Shown in pieces: positions 1-7,039 of a stretch of DNA of 12,893 bases. The position numbers and the translations under genes were made by a program. The stretch is taken from NCBI GenBank assembly GCA_900553255.1, contig USCI01000069.1, forward strand, positions 1-12,893, given 5' to 3'. The notes beneath the pieces were generated by a model. The model saw only the letters and a program-made list of their open reading frames with translations. It searched no databases and was not told the DNA's origin. This stretch comes from an uncultured Oscillospiraceae bacterium (GTDB lineage Bacteria; Bacillota; Clostridia; Oscillospirales; Acutalibacteraceae). The stretch's first letter is position 1, and every line of letters begins with the position of its first letter.

Positions 1-55
1 ATTTTCCTACACAGGGGGCGTTTTGTCCATTGTCCGTTTTTACTGAACCGGTTCA
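1..55 (+). mobile_element. probable terminal end of an IS3-family element (body outside window)
   Basis: This stretch starts ATTTTCCTAC, continues with a G run (15-19) and ends in GGTTCA. The same layout lies between the transposase stop codon and the presumed end of the IS3-family element at the right window edge: reading the minus strand from 12513 to 12462 gives ATTTTCCTAC, a G run and GTTCA at the end. The two are related but not identical. IS3-family elements usually end in CA, which fits an end at 55. The body and any target duplication would lie left of the window, so this rests on similarity to the other edge only. Confidence 0.45.
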
Positions 56-64
56 TATCGTGGG

Positions 65-139
65 GGCCGTTTTTTTTGCAAAGTTTTCGCCCGCCTTTTT
101 AAAAAGGCGGCGGGGTGCGGGGCGGAGCCCCGTATTTTT
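65..139. repeat. palindromic GC-rich intergenic element downstream of pheA
   Basis: The element contains a perfect 20-base palindrome at 91-110 (CCGCC, five T, five A, GGCGG) and a second hairpin at 118-132 (CGGGGC, loop GGA, GCCCCG). The second hairpin is followed on the plus strand by TATTTTTA, so it looks like a weak intrinsic terminator for rightward transcription. On the minus strand, where pheA ends, neither hairpin is followed by a T run. No convincing pheA terminator is therefore visible. The modular look (a T run, then the palindrome, then the hairpin) resembles dispersed intergenic repeats rather than a one-off terminator; copy number cannot be judged here. Confidence 0.5.
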
Positions 140-1289
140 ACGCCGATATCTCCCGATAGCTGCCCAGGAACGAGAACAGCGGCAGCTCCTCGGATAACGC
201 ACACAATAAATCAAGGGTAGCCGGATGGGCAAGGGAACCCTCAAAATCAAGATAAAACGCATACTCGAACTCTCCGGTGCGCAGCGGCCGGCTCTCCATC
301 TTGGTGAGGTTGAGCCCTTCGATGGCAAAGCGGGCCAGCGTGCGGTACAGCGAACCGGTCACGTGCGGCAGCGAAAAGAGCAGGCTGATCTTGTCCGCGT
401 CCTGCGGGATGACCAGCCGGGAGGAAATCGCAATAAAGCGGGTGCGGTTGTTGGCGGCGGTCTGCACGCCGTCCTCGAGAATGGTGAGCCCGTACAGCTC
501 TGCCGCCCGCCGGGAAGCGATCGCCGCAATGCCGGTGTCGCCGCTGCGGGAAACCATTTCGGCCGCTACCGCCGTGTTGCTGCACGAACAGGGCTGCCAG
601 CCGTGCGCGGCGATGTATTCCGCGCACTGGGACAGGCCCTGCGGATGGGAATACACCGCATGCAGGTTCTGCAGCTCGGCACCCGGCAGTGCCGCCAGGC
701 AGTGCCGCACCGGCAGTTCTGCCGCCGCCGCGATGGTGCAGCGGTTGGCCATCACCAGGTCGTAAACCTCGTGCACCGACCCGGTGGAGGAGTTCTCAAT
801 CGGCAGGATGCCGTAGTCGGCCCGCCCCTCCCGCACTGCCGCCACCACATCGGCGAAGGTTTCCACAAAAGCGAGATGCCCCTGCGGTGTGTGGGCGTCG
901 GGGAAAAGCAGCCCTGCCGCCTCGTCCGCATAGGCGCCCGGACACCCGGCGCATACGATGCGCGGATGCTGCCCCGCTTCAAAAAGAGCGTGCTGCGCGC
1001 CGCCGAGCGCGTTGCGCAGTGCGCCGCCCGCCGCTAGCCGGCGGTGCTGAAGGGCGCGGGAAACGTCCATCATGGTGGAAAACACCACCGCCGCCGCGTC
1101 GCCGTAATCGCCTGCGCTCTGCCGCACCCCGTCGAGCACCTGCTGCTCGCGTGCGGGATTGAGCACCGGCATCCCGTGCGCCGCCTTGTAGGCGGCCACC
1201 TCGCCCGCACAGTCCATGCGCCGGCAGAACAGCCGCAGCATCTCGTCGTCGATGCGGTCGATTTCCTGTCGGATTTCGGCTAATTCCAT
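138..1289 (-). CDS. pheA: bifunctional chorismate mutase / prephenate dehydratase
   Basis: The 383-residue protein makes prephenate from chorismate and then phenylpyruvate, the Phe precursor, in the cytosol. Residues 1 to about 85 are an AroQ-type chorismate mutase: a helical domain opening with IRQEIDRIDDEMLRLF and holding a downstream Arg-rich helix. Residues about 110-290 are the prephenate dehydratase domain, with CPGAYADEA near its start, ENSSTGSV at 165-172 and NNRTRF at 280-285 (the conserved TRF motif). Residues about 298-380 are an ACT domain with GSLYRTL and ESRP (332-335). In the family these two motifs bind Phe and mediate feedback inhibition. The length is typical for the fused form. 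The ATG lies 5 bases after the aroC stop with an AAGGGG site upstream. It is the last gene of the aroF operon. Confidence 0.96.
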   Translation of the reverse strand: MELAEIRQEIDRIDDEMLRLFCRRMDCAGEVAAYKAAHGMPVLNPAREQQVLDGVRQSAGDYGDAAAVVFSTMMDVSRALQHRRLAAGGALRNALGGAQHALFEAGQHPRIVCAGCPGAYADEAAGLLFPDAHTPQGHLAFVETFADVVAAVREGRADYGILPIENSSTGSVHEVYDLVMANRCTIAAAAELPVRHCLAALPGAELQNLHAVYSHPQGLSQCAEYIAAHGWQPCSCSNTAVAAEMVSRSGDTGIAAIASRRAAELYGLTILEDGVQTAANNRTRFIAISSRLVIPQDADKISLLFSLPHVTGSLYRTLARFAIEGLNLTKMESRPLRTGEFEYAFYLDFEGSLAHPATLDLLCALSEELPLFSFLGSYREISA

Positions 1290-1294
1290 GACGC

Positions 1295-2383
1295 TTACCC
1301 CTTTTCCCCGAGCATGAGATCCAGCAGTCCGAACGCCAGCACCGATTCGATTACCGGCAGCGCCCGCAGCACGATGCAGGGATCGTGCCGTCCCTTGACG
1401 ACCAGCGGCGCGTCGGTGTGAGCGTCGAGATCGACCGTGTTCTGCGGCCGGCCGATGGAGGAGGTGGGCTTGATGGCCGCACGCACGATCAGCGGCATGC
1501 CGTTGGTAATGCCGCCGAGGATGCCGCCGTTGTGGTTGCTGGTGGTAACGATTCTGCCGTCCGGCGCATAGGTGTACGGGTCGTTCGCCTCGCTGCCGCG
1601 CAGCGCCGTGATGCCGAACCCGTCGCCGAATTCGACTCCCTTGACCGCCGGCACCCCGAAAAGTATCGCCGCCAGGCGGTTTTCCACCCCGTCGAACATC
1701 GGGGAGCCGATCCCGGCCGGCAGGCCGACCGCCGCCGCCTCGATAACCCCGCCAACGCTGTCGGCCTGCAGACGGGCCTGCTCGACCGCATCGCGCATCG
1801 CCGCTTCCCTGTCACGGTTGAGCAGTGCGAACCGGTGCTCTCCGAGCGCCTCGAGCGTTTCGGCCGATACGTTCACCGGATCCAGCCGGTCGTCCTCCAC
1901 GCCCGCAATGCGCAGGATGTGCCCGCCCACGGTCACCCCGCGGCGGCGCAGGATCTGGCGGCATACCGCGCCTGCGAACACCAGCGGCGCGGTCAGCCGG
2001 CCGCTGAAATGGCCGCCGCCGCGGATGTCGTTGAATCCGCTGTAGCGCACATATCCGGTGTAATCGGCATGTCCCGGCCGCGGCAGCCGCGCGAGATTCG
2101 CGTAGTCGCCGGAACGCTGGTTGTCGTTGCGGATGATCATGGCCAGCGGCGCGCCGGTGGTGCGCCCGTCCAGTATGCCGGATACGATTTCCGGCGTATC
2201 GCTTTCCTTGCGCGTGGTGGACGTTTTATCGGTGCCGGGCGCGCGGCGCGCCATCTGGGCGAGGATCTGCGCCTCGTCGAGCGGCTCCCCGGCAGGCAGC
2301 CCGTTGATCACGCAGCCGATCGCGGCACCGTGGCTTTCGCCGAATACCGCAAGCTCCAGCTGCTTACCGATGGTCGAAGACAT
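1295..2383 (-). CDS. aroC: chorismate synthase
   Basis: The 362-residue enzyme converts 5-enolpyruvylshikimate-3-phosphate to chorismate using reduced FMN, the last common step. Family signatures are clear: GESHG at 15-19 with its active-site His, the Arg-rich segment RRAPGTDKTSTTRKESD, GGGHFSGRLTAP with the second conserved His, and SNHNGGILGGI near residue 285. The length matches bacterial AroC. The chosen ATG at 2383 is preceded by AGGAGGG at good spacing, and the gene begins inside the last 20 bases of aroA, so the two are likely translationally coupled. The flavin-reducing partner is not recognisable here; many bacteria use general flavin reductases. Confidence 0.97.
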   Translation of the reverse strand: MSSTIGKQLELAVFGESHGAAIGCVINGLPAGEPLDEAQILAQMARRAPGTDKTSTTRKESDTPEIVSGILDGRTTGAPLAMIIRNDNQRSGDYANLARLPRPGHADYTGYVRYSGFNDIRGGGHFSGRLTAPLVFAGAVCRQILRRRGVTVGGHILRIAGVEDDRLDPVNVSAETLEALGEHRFALLNRDREAAMRDAVEQARLQADSVGGVIEAAAVGLPAGIGSPMFDGVENRLAAILFGVPAVKGVEFGDGFGITALRGSEANDPYTYAPDGRIVTTSNHNGGILGGITNGMPLIVRAAIKPTSSIGRPQNTVDLDAHTDAPLVVKGRHDPCIVLRALPVIESVLAFGLLDLMLGEKG

Positions 2384-3650
2384 GGGCGTTCCCTCCTAAG
2401 TGAATAAAATCGATAAAAAAGCCCGGCCAGCTTTTGGCCACACTTTGTGCATCGCTGATGGTTACCGGACCGGAGCAGCGCAGCGCGGCGACCGCCATGC
2501 TCATCACGATCCGGTGGTCGTTGCAGCCGTCCACCTCGCCGCCGGTGAGCGGCCCGCCGCCGTGGATGCGCAGCCCGTCGGCGGTTTCCTCCACCCGGGC
2601 ACCCAGGCGTCTCAGCCCGTCCGCCGTCGCCGCCAGCCGGTCGCTCTCCTTGATCCGCAGCCGCTCGGCGTGAAAAATATGGGTGACCCCTTCGGCAAAG
2701 GCGGCCGTCACCGCCAGAATCGGTACAAGGTCAGGGATCTGAGCCGCGTCGATGTCGATGCCGTGCAGCGGCGCCCGCCGGCAGCGGATACCGCCGGCGT
2801 CTGTGGCGATGTCCGCCCCGAAGCGGCGGAACAGGGCAAGCGCCGCGCTGTCCCCCTGTGCGCTCGGCAGCGACAGGCCCTGCAGCCGCACATCGCCCGC
2901 GAGCGCGCCGGCCGCCAGCAAAAAGGCCGCCTGCGACCAGTCGGCCTCCACCGTGTAATCGGCCGGCCGGTAGGCCTGTCCGCCCGGTATGCGCCAGCCG
3001 TCCGCCGTCGTCTCGACGGTGATGCCGGCCTGCTGCAGCGCAGCAAGGGTCATGTCGACATATCCCGCCGATTCGAGCGGTGAGGTCAGCCGGATGACGC
3101 TGTCCTCCTGACATAGCGGCAGCGCGAACAGCAGCCCGGTGATGAACTGGCTGGAGACGTTGCCCGGCAGCGCGTACTCGCCGCCGCGCAGCCGCCCGGT
3201 CACCCGCAGCGGCAGGCTGTCCCCGTTTGCCGGCGGGGTAAAGTCCATCCCGTGCGCGGGCAGGCAGTCGGCGTAAACGCCGAGCGGGCGCTGCGGCAGC
3301 CGCCCGCTGCCGGTGAACACCGCGTCAATGCCCATTGCGGCAAACAGCGGGATGAAAAAGCGCAGCGTCGAGCCGCTTTCCCCGCAATCCACCGTGACCG
3401 GTGCCTGTTCGGACGGAGAAAGCGGCTGGCGGGCGCCGAAGTGCACCTGTGTACCGGTGATTTCCGCCGGCGTGCCGAGCGCCTGGACGGCGCGCAGGGT
3501 GGCGCGCATATCTTCTGAGGGCAGCACCCCGTTCACCGTGCCGCCGCCCGCGAGCGCCGCGCAGATGAGCGCGCGGTGCGCCGCCGATTTGGAGGGCGGC
3601 GGCGTAAGCATGCCGGAAACGGTGCCGGGCTGAATAACGGCAAAGGACAT
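2364..3650 (-). CDS. aroA: 3-phosphoshikimate 1-carboxyvinyltransferase (EPSP synthase)
   Basis: The 428-residue enzyme joins PEP to shikimate-3-phosphate. It carries PPPSKSAAHRALI at 17-29 (Lys21, Ser22 and Arg26 match the substrate-binding residues), CGESGSTLRFF at 89-99, GRLPQRP, GNVSSQF and the late RIKESDR and DHR motifs. I chose the ATG at 3650 because AAAGGAG sits 8 bases upstream; an in-frame TTG at 3674 would add eight residues overlapping the aroB stop and lacks its own site. The gap to aroB is 20 bases, and the 3' end overlaps aroC by 20. The PEP-site motif differs from E. coli (GESGSTLRFF against GNAGTAMRPL), so inhibitor sensitivity should not be assumed from E. coli. Confidence 0.96.
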   Translation of the reverse strand: MSFAVIQPGTVSGMLTPPPSKSAAHRALICAALAGGGTVNGVLPSEDMRATLRAVQALGTPAEITGTQVHFGARQPLSPSEQAPVTVDCGESGSTLRFFIPLFAAMGIDAVFTGSGRLPQRPLGVYADCLPAHGMDFTPPANGDSLPLRVTGRLRGGEYALPGNVSSQFITGLLFALPLCQEDSVIRLTSPLESAGYVDMTLAALQQAGITVETTADGWRIPGGQAYRPADYTVEADWSQAAFLLAAGALAGDVRLQGLSLPSAQGDSAALALFRRFGADIATDAGGIRCRRAPLHGIDIDAAQIPDLVPILAVTAAFAEGVTHIFHAERLRIKESDRLAATADGLRRLGARVEETADGLRIHGGGPLTGGEVDGCNDHRIVMSMAVAALRCSGPVTISDAQSVAKSWPGFFIDFIHLGGNAHVFDHR

Positions 3651-3670
3651 GACAGCCGCTCCTTTCGCAG

Positions 3671-4735
3671 TCAAATTTCCTCGCCGCGCAGGAACCCGCC
3701 CAGCAGGCTCAGCGGCAGACGGTAGAGGAAGCTGTCGCCGATGTCGTGCAGCAGCACAAGGTCGATCGACGACCCGGAGCGTTTTTTGTCGTTGGCCACT
3801 CCGGGCAGATAGTCGTCGAGGGTCGCGGTGTCCGCGATCGGCAGGTGGTAGCGCTCCAGTACGTCCGCAATGCGGCGGGGGACCCCTTTTTCGGTCAGTC
3901 CCTGCCGCTCGGAAGCCTCGCTGACGATCACCATGCCCAGCGCCACCGCACGCCCGTGGGTCAGCGCGCTGTAATCGTAGAACTTTTCGAGCGCGTGGCC
4001 CATCGTGTGGCCGAAATTCAGCAGCTTGCGCTCGCCCGACTCGGTTTCATCGTGCTCGACCACCAGCCGCTTGATGTTGATGCAGCGGGTGATGGTGTCC
4101 TCGAGGTTTTCCGGCAGCACGGCGCTGCCGTCCGCGAGCTGTTCGAACAGCCCGGCATCCTTGATGCAGGCCGCCTTGATAACCTCCGCCATGCCGTCGG
4201 CGAAGATTTCGGGCGGCAGGGAGCGCAGGGTGTCGGGATCGGCGATCACCCGGATGGGCTGCCAGAAGGCACCGACCAGGTTTTTGCCTTCGGGGATGTC
4301 CACGCCGGTTTTGCCGCCGACCGAGGAATCCACCTGCGCAAGCAGGGTGGTGGGGATCTGGACAAAGGCCGTCCCGCGCAGCCAGGTCGCCGCGGCGAAG
4401 CCGGTCATATCGCCGACCACGCCGCCGCCCAGCGCCACGAGCAGGTCGCTGCGGGTGAAGCCGCCGGCCGCCAGCCGGGTGTAAATCTGTGCGATCACCT
4501 CCAGCCGCTTGTGCTCCTCACCGGCCGGGAAAACAAAAACGTCCGCCGCAAAACCCGCCTCTTCGAGCGAGCGCACCACCGTGTCCGCGTACAGCGGCTG
4601 AACGTTGGAATCGGTCACCACCAGGGCGCGGGCGGCGCCGCTCACCTCCCGGCATAAGGCGCCGGTCTGGCCGAGCAGCCCGCGCCCGATGTGAATCTGG
4701 TAGGGGCGGGAGGTATGTACGTCGAGGATGGTCAT
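3671..4735 (-). CDS. aroB: 3-dehydroquinate synthase
   Basis: The 354-residue NAD- and metal-dependent enzyme cyclises DAHP to 3-dehydroquinate. Motifs visible are GGGVVGDMTGF (103-113), PTTLLAQVDSSVGGKTGVD (128-146, the phosphate and nucleotide region), AEVIKAA with Glu184, NFGHTMGHALE with His243, and LTHGRAV with His260. By family knowledge Glu184, His243 and His260 are the metal ligands. The ATG at 4735 overlaps the tyrA stop as ATGA, with GGAAGGAG inside the end of tyrA as its ribosome binding site. Longer upstream reading in the same frame is a shadow of tyrA. Length is normal and all key residues are present. Confidence 0.97.
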   Translation of the reverse strand: MTILDVHTSRPYQIHIGRGLLGQTGALCREVSGAARALVVTDSNVQPLYADTVVRSLEEAGFAADVFVFPAGEEHKRLEVIAQIYTRLAAGGFTRSDLLVALGGGVVGDMTGFAAATWLRGTAFVQIPTTLLAQVDSSVGGKTGVDIPEGKNLVGAFWQPIRVIADPDTLRSLPPEIFADGMAEVIKAACIKDAGLFEQLADGSAVLPENLEDTITRCINIKRLVVEHDETESGERKLLNFGHTMGHALEKFYDYSALTHGRAVALGMVIVSEASERQGLTEKGVPRRIADVLERYHLPIADTATLDDYLPGVANDKKRSGSSIDLVLLHDIGDSFLYRLPLSLLGGFLRGEEI

Positions 4736-5637
4736 TGGCTGTCGTCTCCTTCCATGGGGAACGGCCGGGAAGACAGGCCGGCTTCCTGCTCGCGGAGCAG
4801 GTCGGCCTGCTTGCATTCGCGTCCGGTTTTCAGTATGGTATGCAGCGCTTCGGCGTCGCCGGCGTCCAGCGCGTCGCGGTAGGCGGTAAGATGGGCGATC
4901 AGGGTGTCGATTTCCTCGCCGAGATGCCCGCGGTTGAGCAGGAACAGCTCGGTCCACAGGTTTTCGTCCACCGTCGCCACACGGGATACGTCCCGGTAGC
5001 TGCCGGCCGAAAAGCCGATGTGGCCGGGACAGCGCGGGGACTGGACATAGGCGCCGGCCAGCACGTGGGGCAGCTGGCTGGTGAAGGCGATCATGCGGTC
5101 GTGCTCGTCGGGGGTGGTGACGGTCAGCCGGGTGCACCCGATGGCACCCGCCAGCTTCCGCATACAGGCGAGCGCACCGTCGTCGGTGCCGTCGGTCGGC
5201 GTGAGGATGTAGCTCGCGCCCCGGAACAGGGCGCCGTCCGCCTGCACAAACCCGCTTTTTTCCTTGCCGGCCATCGGATGCCCGCCGATGAAGCGCAGGC
5301 CGTGCGCCCGGCACAGGGGATCGAGCCGCTCGACCACCGCCTGCTTGACGCCGCATACGTCGGTGACGATGCAGCCTTTAGGCAGCCGGTCGATGTGTTC
5401 GCGCAGAAAAGCATCAGCCGCCCGGGGCGCGAGCGCGAGGATGACCAGCTCGGCGTCCTCCAGCATGTCCGCGCCGCCGGCCCGGTGGACCGCACCGTGC
5501 TCGAGCGCATCCATCAGGGTGTTCGGATCGCGGTCGATGCCGGACAGGATGCAGTCGGTGTTTTCCCGCAGCGCATAGGCGAGCGAGCCGCCGATGAGCC
5601 CCAGGCCGACGATGGTGATATGCGTAACAGGCAGCAT
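4732..5637 (-). CDS. tyrA: prephenate dehydrogenase
   Basis: The 301-residue enzyme oxidatively decarboxylates prephenate to 4-hydroxyphenylpyruvate, the Tyr precursor. The N-terminal Rossmann fold has VGLGLIGGS (10-18) and an acidic residue after the second strand (GIDRD, Asp35), which suggests NAD rather than NADP. GGHPMAGKEKSG (118-129) carries the conserved active-site His120. DEHD (177-180) and SQLPH (187-191) belong to the helical C-terminal domain. There is no chorismate mutase domain and no obvious ACT domain, so it is the short monofunctional form. The ATG at 5637 has AAGGAGG at good spacing, 31 bases after aroF. The 3' end overlaps aroB by four bases. Confidence 0.95.
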   Translation of the reverse strand: MLPVTHITIVGLGLIGGSLAYALRENTDCILSGIDRDPNTLMDALEHGAVHRAGGADMLEDAELVILALAPRAADAFLREHIDRLPKGCIVTDVCGVKQAVVERLDPLCRAHGLRFIGGHPMAGKEKSGFVQADGALFRGASYILTPTDGTDDGALACMRKLAGAIGCTRLTVTTPDEHDRMIAFTSQLPHVLAGAYVQSPRCPGHIGFSAGSYRDVSRVATVDENLWTELFLLNRGHLGEEIDTLIAHLTAYRDALDAGDAEALHTILKTGRECKQADLLREQEAGLSSRPFPMEGDDSQ

Positions 5638-5668
5638 GGGCGGAAACCTCCTTGTCAGATGCAGCAGA

Positions 5669-6700
5669 TCAGTTGTCGCGGTGGGCGACCGTTTTGCCGA
5701 ACAGCGGCGCGACTTCTTCGATGCGGCGGGTCAGAGCGGTGAACTGCTCGGGGGTGAGCGACTGCGCGCCGTCCGAGAGGGCGTGCGGCGGATCGTTGTG
5801 CACTTCGATAATCAGGCCGTCGGCGCCGGCCGCAACGGCTGCGAGCGCCAGCGGCTCCACCAGCCGGCTGATCCCGGACGCATGGGAGGGATCCACCACC
5901 ACCGGCAGGTGGGACAGCGACTTGAGCAGCGGCACCGCCGAAATGTCGAGCGTGTTGCGGGTCATGGTCTCAAAAGTGCGGATGCCGCGTTCGCAGAGGA
6001 TCACCCGTTCGTTGCCGGCCGCCATGATGTATTCGGCGCTCATCAGCAGCTCCTCAATGGTGTTGGCGAGTCCCCGTTTGAGCAGGATCGGCTTGTCGCA
6101 CTTGCCCAGAGCCTTGAGCAGCTCAAAATTCTGCATGTTGCGGGCGCCGACCTGGATGATGTCCACATCCTCGAACAGCACCATGTGGCTGGCCGACATG
6201 ATTTCGGTGACAATCGGCAGGCCGGTGTGCTTGCGGGCGTGCCGCAGCAGCTCGAGGCCCTCGGCGCGCAGCCCCTGGAACGCATAGGGCGAGGTGCGCG
6301 GCTTGAACGCGCCGCCGCGCAGGAAAGCGGCACCCGACGCCTTGACGTCGGAGGCAACCGAAAGGATCTGCTCCTCCGATTCGACCGAGCAGGGGCCGGC
6401 GATGATGCCGAGCTTGCCGCCGCCGATGACCGAGCCGTGGCCGAGATCGATCACCGTGTCGTCGGGATGGAACTTGCGGTTGGCCTTTTTGTACGGCTCC
6501 TGTACCCGCTTGACGCTCTGCACGATGTCCTGCGCGCCGATATACTCGATGTCCACCGCAGCGGTATCGCCGAGCAGGCCGAGCACGGTGGAATGTTCGC
6601 CGTACCAGGCGTTGACCTTGACGCCGTTCTGGGCTTCGAGCTGACGGGAGAAATCCTCCACCTGTTTTTGGGTGACGCCGGGTTTGAGTACGATAATCAT
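5669..6700 (-). CDS. aroF: 3-deoxy-D-arabino-heptulosonate 7-phosphate synthase, type I-beta
   Basis: The 343-residue enzyme condenses PEP with erythrose-4-phosphate, the committed entry step. Residues 1 to about 70 form the ferredoxin-like regulatory domain seen in Thermotoga-type DAHP synthases, where it mediates inhibition by aromatic amino acids. The barrel follows: AGPCSVES (101-108, metal ligand Cys104), RGGAFKPRTSPY (128-139), QVGARNMQNF (183-192), LLKRG and DPSHASG (270-276), then EVHNDPPHALSDG. The ATG at 6700 has AGAAAGGA upstream. It is the first structural gene of a six-gene operon and lies directly behind the attenuator described separately, so the leader should set expression of the whole unit. 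Confidence 0.96.
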   Translation of the reverse strand: MIIVLKPGVTQKQVEDFSRQLEAQNGVKVNAWYGEHSTVLGLLGDTAAVDIEYIGAQDIVQSVKRVQEPYKKANRKFHPDDTVIDLGHGSVIGGGKLGIIAGPCSVESEEQILSVASDVKASGAAFLRGGAFKPRTSPYAFQGLRAEGLELLRHARKHTGLPIVTEIMSASHMVLFEDVDIIQVGARNMQNFELLKALGKCDKPILLKRGLANTIEELLMSAEYIMAAGNERVILCERGIRTFETMTRNTLDISAVPLLKSLSHLPVVVDPSHASGISRLVEPLALAAVAAGADGLIIEVHNDPPHALSDGAQSLTPEQFTALTRRIEEVAPLFGKTVAHRDN

Positions 6701-6739
6701 AGCTTTTTCCTTTCTGACGGGCGGAGCCCCTGCAGCAAA

Positions 6740-6778
6740 TTAAGAAAAGGCGGGGCCCACTTTCATGAGCACCGCCTT
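6740..6778 (-). terminator. attenuator terminator before aroF
   Basis: On the minus strand AAGGCGG (6778-6772) pairs with CCGCCTT (6753-6747), and after one mismatch GCTC (6770-6767) pairs with GGGC (6758-6755), leaving an 8-base loop. The tract TTCTTAATTT follows. It stands between the leader peptide and aroF, where a terminator only makes sense if it is conditional. A competing helix (6762-6775 with 6810-6825) uses the terminator's 5' arm, so the two structures are mutually exclusive. Confidence 0.8.
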
Positions 6779-6825
6779 AAAAATCATCCCTGTTTTCTGC
6801 CGCCTGTACGCGGAGCACTCATGAA
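6762..6825 (-). promoter_or_regulatory. antiterminator helix of the aroF leader
   Basis: TTCATGAG (6825-6818), which spans the leader peptide stop codon, is perfectly complementary to CTCATGAA (6769-6762). After a small internal loop CCGC (6813-6810) pairs with GCGG (6775-6772). Forming this helix removes the GCGG and GCTC segments needed for the terminator. A ribosome terminating at the peptide's stop codon would cover the 5' arm, while one stalled at the aromatic codons upstream would leave it free. This is the arrangement expected for ribosome-mediated attenuation; the helix is read by eye, not by energy calculation. Confidence 0.7.
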
Positions 6826-6926
6826 CCTATATGAAACTTGTCGGCACAGCAAAAATAGCCCCAGCCGTAAAAATAGCTGAAGCCGGTAAAGCCGTTAAAT
6901 CGATTGTGCACCGACGGGTTGTTCAT
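6819..6926 (-). CDS. aromatic leader peptide of the aroF operon
   Basis: A 35-codon reading frame lies between a strong promoter and a terminator. The ATG at 6926 has GGAGGT at ideal spacing (5 bases), so translation is well supported. Residues 9-25 read RFNGFTGFSYFYGWGYF: five Phe, three Tyr and one Trp, with another Phe at 31. The frame ends with TGA inside the 5' arm of the antiterminator. The composition matches no enzyme fold; it matches the logic of attenuation leader peptides such as PheL or TrpL, where scarce charged tRNA stalls the ribosome. Here all three aromatic amino acids could be sensed. An upstream in-frame start at 7001 would begin before the promoter's transcription start and has no ribosome binding site. 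I did not recognise it as a named family. Confidence 0.85.
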   Translation of the reverse strand: MNNPSVHNRFNGFTGFSYFYGWGYFCCADKFHIGS

Positions 6927-6965
6927 GGGATACCTCCGCAAGCCTTTGGAAAACATCTGTGTTTT

Positions 6966-6994
6966 ATGATACGACCAGCCGCAGCGTTTGTCAA
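6966..6994 (-). promoter_or_regulatory. sigma-A promoter of the aroF operon leader
   Basis: TTGACA (6994-6989) is followed after 17 bases by TATCAT (6971-6966), five of six matches to the -10 consensus. Transcription should start near 6959, about 33 bases before the leader peptide ATG. The attenuated transcript would be roughly 220 bases. Confidence 0.85.
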
Positions 6995-7014
6995 TAACCA
7001 AATGCCGGTTTTTT

Positions 7015-7039
7015 GAAAAAAATATACCAGCGTGGTAGC
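7015..7039 (-). terminator. weak intrinsic terminator after aroK
   Basis: On the minus strand CAGC TACCAC GCTG (or the overlapping TACCA CGC TGGTA) forms a short stem, followed within a few bases by a run of seven T. The stem is only four or five pairs. Its place between the aroK stop and the aroF promoter suits a terminator for the aroE-aroK unit, but read-through into the aroF leader is possible. Confidence 0.4.

Noticed and set aside
1385..2407. Long plus-strand reading frames opposite aroC, aroA, aroB, tyrA and aroF
   Set aside because: They are mirror frames of well-identified genes in high-GC DNA, without motifs or ribosome sites.
6700..6960. T-box element before aroF
   Set aside because: No T-box core sequence or specifier stem was seen; the leader peptide and its helices explain the region better.
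6819..7001. A 60-residue version of the leader peptide starting at 7001
   Set aside because: It would start upstream of the predicted transcription start and has no ribosome binding site; the ATG at 6926 has GGAGGT.
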